This document shows, piece after piece, positions 58,451 through 64,000 of a stretch of 64,000 nt of DNA. The DNA is from Polyporus tsugae (taxonomy: Eukaryota > Basidiomycota > Agaricomycetes > Polyporales > Polyporaceae). The notes under the pieces are model-generated. The model was not told the origin of the DNA. It worked only from the letters and a program-made list of their open reading frames with translations, and searched no databases. The first letter of the stretch is position 1; the number at the start of each line of letters is the position of its first letter. The DNA lies in NCBI GenBank assembly GCA_024305745.1, contig JAHRBS010000013.1:930001-994000 (forward strand). Direction: 5' to 3'. Both the position numbers and the translations under genes were made by a program.

Positions 58451-58659
58451 AGAGCGATGCAGAACCAACGCTGAACGTTACAATGGTGAGGTCCGTGTTG
58501 ATGATATATGGTGAACTTGACGAGGCTGAGAGGCAATGTCGATGACGTCGTACATGGCGCTCCATAGAATACCTACTGAATAGCATGAACGTAGCGTGTG
58601 TGTACGACGATTACACTCACCTTGTTTGTTCCGTTGACGACAGGGACCCGGACACAATA

Positions 58660-59875
58660 ACGCGGAGTGAGCTGGGATGTAGGGAGCGGTGTAGGGATAC
58701 GATGTAATCTAAGTACGGTATTAACGACAATAGTGTCAGGCAAATACTTTTGAGATCTAAATTGAAGCAGAGGATGCAGGCTTCCGAGGCTTGCTCTTCC
58801 GTTCCGTCGACGGAGACGGGGACGCGGCTTCGGAACGCTCGGAAGGCGCGTCGACTGGCACGTTTGCGGGCTCGGCAGCATCGGGGGCCCGGGAAGATGA
58901 TGCTGCGTTCAGGGCGAGCCCTTCTTCGTCCTTATCGTCGTCGCTCATGATGTCTGTCGCACAGAGGTGCATGCTTGAGCACAGCAAATCCTTGCGAGAC
59001 GAAACAGGACACGTACCGTCTCCGTAGACATCAGGGTGCTCCCGGAAGCACTCCTGCATGGCCTTGAACTTCTCCACGCAGTCGATGCCCTTCGGGTCCG
59101 CCTCGGAGAAGACGAAACACGAAAAGGCCTCGCGGAACTGCAGGCCGCACGGGCCGTGCGCCATCCCGCCGAGACACGGGCAGTCCCAGTTGATCTCGCC
59201 GGTCTTGGGGTTGAACGCGCCGCCCTGGGCGGAACCTTCAGCTGCTTCTTGTTCCCCCTCAGTTGGCTGGTCACCTTTGGCCCCTCCTTCGTGTTGCGTC
59301 TCGCTGGGGGGTAGTGACGCCGGCGCTATTGATGGCTCGTGCTTGGGTGAGGACGAAGGAGAGTCGGAAACGGCTTCGGGAGAGGGAGAGGGCTTTGGTG
59401 TCGGAGGAGCCTGCTTGGGAGCTTGAAATGTGTTGGATGCATTGAGGCGACTGTGAGACGTGGAAGGAGGACATACCAGACCCAGAAGAGTCCAACGCTA
59501 TCCTCTGCCCATACCAAGAGTTCCAGACGAAGTACGAGGTTGCCACGGCAGAGACCCCGAGCACAGCGCGGAGACGAGTAGGACGTGCCGATGCAGCGGG
59601 ACGCGAGAATGTATGCAGAGATCTAGAGGAAGCACTGGCAAGAGTCCGGAACATTTTGGCACGGGCTGCAGGGGAGCGAGGGAGGTAGACGTGGACGCGG
59701 ACATGGGTGGAGGACGAGGACAGGTGGGCGCGGTTAGACGGGTCAGTCAGCACCGTGACGCGCTGCCTCAGGATGGTCTGCCGAAGGCTCGGCCGATTAC
59801 AAAGCTTCGCGCCGTCTATGCGTGGGAAACCGACATCGGCTCAAAATGGTAACTCGTCGGGCCACCTCGGTAGTT
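58660..59875 (-). repeat. MIA40 segmental duplication, copy 2
   Basis: Partner of 1530-2735, same orientation, about 57 kb away. It lacks the neighbouring lipase and SDR genes present beside copy 1, so copy 2 is likely the derived one. Confidence 0.85.
58757..59654 (-). CDS. MIA40: Mia40/Tim40 mitochondrial oxidoreductase, copy 2
   Basis: Exons 59654-59477, 59421-59017 and 58953-58757 give 259 residues, nearly the same as copy 1. The CPC motif, both CX9C pairs and the membrane anchor are unchanged; differences cluster in the linker and the acidic tail, so the copy looks functional. Exon lengths 1 and 2 are identical to copy 1 (178 and 405 bases). Intron 2 is 63 bases without a stop, so its retention would add 21 residues instead of shifting the frame. 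About 200 bases of the copy 1 upstream region came with it, so it may have kept part of the promoter. Confidence 0.9.
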
Positions 59876-62800
59876 TCATACCCACTGGCAGACGGCAGGG
59901 TACGAGACCACAGTGCAATAAAAAATCGACGTAGTCGGGGAAAGATACGGTATGCCCGCGGGGCTTGACAAGTATTGAGACGAGGATCTTAGAGAGGGAG
60001 TTCATGACGACGGCGCCGCACGAGCTCGACACCCTCGACTAGTGTACAGGTCGCAAACTCCTGATCGAGCCGTCTTTGTGGGATTAACATTGAAATGGCA
60101 CAACGCACGCCATTCTATCGTCCGACGTCCGCTCTGTGGCTTTCAGCTCCATATCGCCTGCACACCATTCCAACGAAACTCTCCTCGTCAATACCACCCC
60201 CGTACATCCATGACGGATTCCATACCACCCGTACGTATGCGTACCCGCGAGGAATGCAGTACAGCATGCGCGTACGGTGCATATGCACCAGCGCTCGCCT
60301 CCTCTCGTCGGTCGATGGAAACCCGCTCGGAGCCTGAGGGTCCGATAGTCGGACGCGAGGTGCCGGTCTACCGTGGTTCTCAGCTTCCTGAATGCGTTCC
60401 ACAGGCGCCAGCGAAGCCTCTCCTAGGCGTCAGGACATGATGGAGTTCTCCAGACGGAGCCGGAGGAAGAGCAGAAGCCTGCCAGAAAGCGGGACGGTGC
60501 ATGATGCACGATACTGTGGGCCTTGCAGAAGGTGATGGAGGGGCACGAGCGGGCATTACGGGGTTTGACAGGAGTAGGGAGCGTTGTAATGCTACCGACT
60601 GTGAGCTCTCTGCTGCTCTCAGCTGTTGATCCGCCGAGTTAGGGCTTGCGAAGACTGATATGCCCGGGCACTGAAACTGTCCCGATCAACCTCACGGCCG
60701 CCTGGAACGCCCTGACCATCGTTATTGTGACTGAACCTTGTTGCTAATGGTACGATGCCAGGCTTGCCTCTGCTCGCGTCGCAAGAAGGCGACATCTCAG
60801 GATCGTCGGGGCCGCAACTGCGAGGAAGCCGGGGAGTAGACTGCCGCGAGAGTGCAGAGACCGCATCTGTCCTCTCTATCAGCAATCAATCCAACTCAGT
60901 TGGGGGTGCGAGATAACAGACCAGCAGTACATACGTGGTCCCTTCCGGCTCCTGGTCAATACCGACTCCGAGCCACGGCGCAATACACCATCTATGGAAC
61001 TGCGCCTGGGCCGACCACAATACACATTTGGGTTTGGGTTCCGTCACCTTTGCGGTCTGTTGGGCGTACCTAACGTAAGCAGTCGACGCGATGGAAATTA
61101 TCGGAATTGGGGACGCATACCATACCACAGTGCAGTGCAGCACAAAACCCTGGAGATAGGCCCAGTGACGTTTTGTTCGGGCGTTCAACGGGATGAGCGT
61201 CGAACGGCGATGGTCGAGACGTGGCCTGGCCCATATTAGTATAGACGTTCCTGCGAACCATCTAACCAACATAGGCGACTGCATTGGATCGTGGGCGGAT
61301 AGGCTGGGCGGGTGGCTTCTAATGATTGGCTCCAGTCTTCTAGACGAAAAGTCCTGATGACCAGATAATCAAATTCAGGGTCGACCCAGGCGCGGGGGTG
61401 GGGAAGCGTTCAGGAAGGGGGAGGTGAGAACGGAGTGGGAAAGTCGCTGTGCGCACCGTCAGCAGACTGACAAGAGGTGGTCCCGCCCAGAGTGGTCAAC
61501 GTTCAGCGCTCGGTGCGCGGGTACGGTATGTATGTATGCGGATACTATAAATCTAGCGCGGGCCTTTCTGCGGGGAAGGGGGAGACTTAATGGATGCTGG
61601 GCCAGTGTTCTTGTATCCGATTCCCGGGCGCGGGCGATGTTTCGTCCATCCGGTGGGGCGCGGATGGCAACTCGCGCTGAGTTTAGAGGCGGAGGCTGCG
61701 CGGCGAGTGATGGATATCTGGATTGGATGCAGATAGTATTCGGACTGTATTTGGAATCTCCGCGACCGTGTTCCAATCAGAGCGAACGCAACACGAGAGT
61801 CAGGATAATTGTGGGGCATCTCATTACTGATTCTTTGAGTCTCACCTCGGGCGAAAGGAGTGTTCCGAAATGGGCGACCATGCCTCTACTGGACGATTCA
61901 GAAGTTTCTGGAGTGGCCTGGATGGTTCGGTCGCTACCGCGATCTGTCAAGATATATCTAGCGCACTTGGACACCGTGCGTTTGGTGGGCTGTTGCAGTG
62001 TGCTCCTGCTCATCCAAAACAAATGGGTGTTGGTGAATAAGTACGAAGGGGGGCGAACTACATCCACCGGATCAGGGAGATTCGTAAGACGACTTGGCAT
62101 TTGTTGTGAACACTCACGGTCAGCATGCAATCGGATGGAGGCCGTCTAAATACATCCTATTGAGGATGCAAGGGATATTCCAGGCATGTGCATGAGCTGC
62201 GACTACCGCATCAGCGATCAACAGTGTGAGGGGACGTCATATATATGAGGGTTTCGGTGGGAAAAGAATGGGGAGTAAAAGCCAAAATCAAGCGTGAAGA
62301 CTGTTCGCGCCGAGACTGTCATGTTTTCTGACACGAGTGAGTGTATTACAATGCCAACTAGGAAAAGAGGGGGGACAAGGCGGGATAGAGAGAATAGTGG
62401 TTCTTTGCCAGTGGCCACTGATCAGAGCTGAAACGAACCGATCAGTTCGGCTGCGGCAACCAGGCGCCAGCCGAGCCGATCTCTCCAGCTGTCGGACCAC
62501 TGTCCTTGCTTGTCTTGACACTCTGGAATGGCTCTGGAATATTGCTCGTCTCCTCTTCGAATCTGATGTCTGGTTTTCCCACCACGTACTTGCTGTTTAT
62601 GATCGCAGACTGTGAACGGATTGGTCAACACCATTCCACCTGCAATTGTCGAGCGATGTGAAGGACAATGCTCGCCATTTTCGATGAAGCAATCTGAACA
62701 CCGCCCCCCCATCCAACGATTCACCGCTTGCGCCTCGAGGAGCCATGGAGGAGCCATGTCAGCGTTCGGGTGAGACGTTGAGACATCGGCTCGAGTCACA

Positions 62801-63418
62801 GGAATCATCCATGATTGAGGCTCCCGGGATCCGTCTCCATTTCTGACTCGTCAGTGTGGGCGTGCGGCGGCGGGAGCACACTTCTATCAGGTCCGTCGTC
62901 CAATGCTGTGCGTCGCGTATGCCACCTTCATGTTTCCGCTTTTGTTTCTGCACTGGATATTCACGGCGTTGCCCATATGTCAGCAAAGCCCGTAACCGGT
63001 CTTCCTGCCTGTATCGGTCACCATGCAGAACGTTATGTAAATAATGTGTCGCCAGGTGCTGCGGCCATGCCATTCCGAGCTCCCAGGCGGGCTACGACGA
63101 CGATCATCAAGGGTTTTGCTGAGTGAGCTCACAAGGTGTGTGAACGTGTGTTTCTTGGCCCGTCCCAGTAACTCACGTGGATGGATCCCACTCCGGCGTC
63201 CCAGGCGTCTCATCGCACATCGCATTGCCGCAAGATGTCAGCGTGACGCCCACGCTGTTGCCTTGTACTAGACAGGTCATTTCTGCTCGGATAGCCTCGG
63301 ATTTTCAGGCACCTGTCCGTAGACGGAGGTGAACATTGCCGAGTCATCCCACGTCATCGTAATTGCCGTGTGGCACAGCGTATCATGATGTCTGGTGCAA
63401 TATCTTGTCGCACTTCAG

Positions 63419-63426
63419 TATATAAA
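63419..63426 (+). promoter_or_regulatory. TATA box of 63.6-kb microprotein
   Basis: TATATAAA with the same downstream sequence as at 53107; 152 bases before the ATG. Confidence 0.65.
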
Positions 63427-63570
63427 GGGTATGTCTAATTGGCCGTATGTCCTCACTGCTCCTTCGCCACCCTCATCTCTTCGCAGGTAGCAGTACTACT
63501 ACCTCAGTCGCACACGACTCTGGACAACTTGACAAGCTTTACTTCCCTTCAAGTATCCACGCTCAACACA

Positions 63571-63702
63571 ATGTTCGCCTCCACTACCTCACCCGTCTCC
63601 TTCTCGCAGTCTGCGAACTCCTCCTCGAAGCCATCGGGGTCGTCTGCCTCCCAGACAGCCATCCGAACCGGTGCTGCAACAAACGGTCCCGTCTTCTTCT
63701 AA
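63571..63702 (+). CDS. PVFF-family microprotein, 43 residues
   Basis: ATG 63571 to TAA 63702. Contains TTSPVSFSQSAN and SQTAIRTGAATNGPVFF. Same length as the 53.3-kb member, with few residue changes (for example Leu-Val to Phe-Ala after Met, Ser to Gly in the IRT block). No secretion or prenylation signal. Function unknown. Confidence 0.7.
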   Translation: MFASTTSPVSFSQSANSSSKPSGSSASQTAIRTGAATNGPVFF

Positions 63703-64000
63703 ACGACGGACATCGACATATCGTCCCTTCCATTCCATGCCGGCAGCATGTGCGGTTTCAACGCGCAACCGAGTATCACTATGGCTTAACCTAATCCCCC
63801 CCTACCAAATCCCCCCTGCCACACGCACGGTCGCCGTCCCCGCCGTACTCCGGAACGATACCATACGGCCTCATGACACCATATGTTTATCCTTGCCGGC
63901 ATCCATCCCAAATCTCCCCCCTTCCTCCCTCCCAACTCACCAACCGCCCATGCACTATGGCCATTCTCGTCCATCCAGCAACCCCCTCAGGCACACCGCG

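Larger units (their letters stand above)
60088..63985 (+). repeat. 4-kb segmental duplication, unit 2
   Basis: Diverged direct duplicate of 49563-53800 (see there for matching points). It runs to the right edge, ending with the same 3' flank of the microprotein (both contain CCAACTCACCAACCGCCCAT). It may continue beyond the window. Confidence 0.75.

Noticed and set aside
42416..63702. Microproteins as mating pheromone precursors
   Set aside because: Basidiomycete pheromone precursors end in CaaX; these end in FF with no cysteine near the end, and no STE3-type receptor is in the window.
41461..64000. Transposon or retroelement as the source of the repeats
   Set aside because: I found no transposase, reverse transcriptase, integrase, terminal inverted repeats or long terminal repeats around the duplicated units.
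1..64000. tRNA genes and CRISPR arrays
   Set aside because: No T-loop/anticodon arrangement and no regularly spaced identical repeats were seen by eye; a covariance-model scan was not possible.

Overview
The window reads as nuclear DNA of a filamentous basidiomycete, probably an Agaricomycete mushroom or polypore. Genes carry many short introns (about 40-70 bases, mostly GT-AG), third codon positions are strongly G/C, and the families are typical of the group: F-box proteins with poorly conserved tails, MCT-type permeases in tandem, an M64 peptidase, a Vip1-like RRM protein, a septation-initiation kinase and OTT_1508-like deaminases. I see no tRNA, rRNA or CRISPR and no recognisable transposase or retroelement. 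All exon boundaries are my own splice predictions, checked for reading frame.

Layout. 0-4.8 kb: 5' part of a short-chain dehydrogenase, MIA40 copy 1, and a divergent Tgl2-like lipase. 4.9-9.2 kb: two tandem MCT-family transporters, the first with an in-frame stop near its N-terminus. 9.2-11.3 kb: exon-like fragments I cannot name. 11.5-19.3 kb: a small MIF4G-like protein, the beta subunit of geranylgeranyltransferase I, an F-box protein and a ribosomal-L1-domain nucleolar protein. 20-22.2 kb: an intact MYND-finger membrane protein and a decayed tandem copy. 22.3-30.5 kb: a Cdc7/SepH-type kinase and a long low-complexity protein ending in a CaaX box. 32.1-34.4 kb: an OTT_1508-like deaminase between two roughly 200-base direct repeats. 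35.1-41.5 kb: Vip1-like protein, M64 metallopeptidase, F-box protein. 44.4-46.1 kb: quinone oxidoreductase.

From about 41.5 kb to the end the DNA is gene-poor and full of duplications. It holds four members (possibly five) of a family of 41-54-residue proteins sharing a C-terminal signature, QT(A/V)IR...P(V/I)FF-stop, most with a TATA box about 150 bases upstream. Three lie on the plus strand (49.3, 53.3, 63.6 kb) and one on the minus strand (42.5 kb). The second and third end a roughly 4-kb direct segmental duplication. Between the two 4-kb units lie a second deaminase with a stop codon just before its catalytic cysteine motif, the tail of a kinase, and a second, very similar MIA40 gene copied with about 1.2 kb of flanking DNA.

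The repeated theme is duplication followed by decay: MIA40 x2 (both intact), MCT x2 (one with a stop), MYND x2 (one broken), deaminase x2 (one with a stop), and microprotein x4-5. Housekeeping genes fill the left two thirds; the right third behaves like an accessory region. The GGTase-I beta subunit and the CaaX protein are linked only by general prenylation biology; the methionine-ended CaaX box would more likely be farnesylated.
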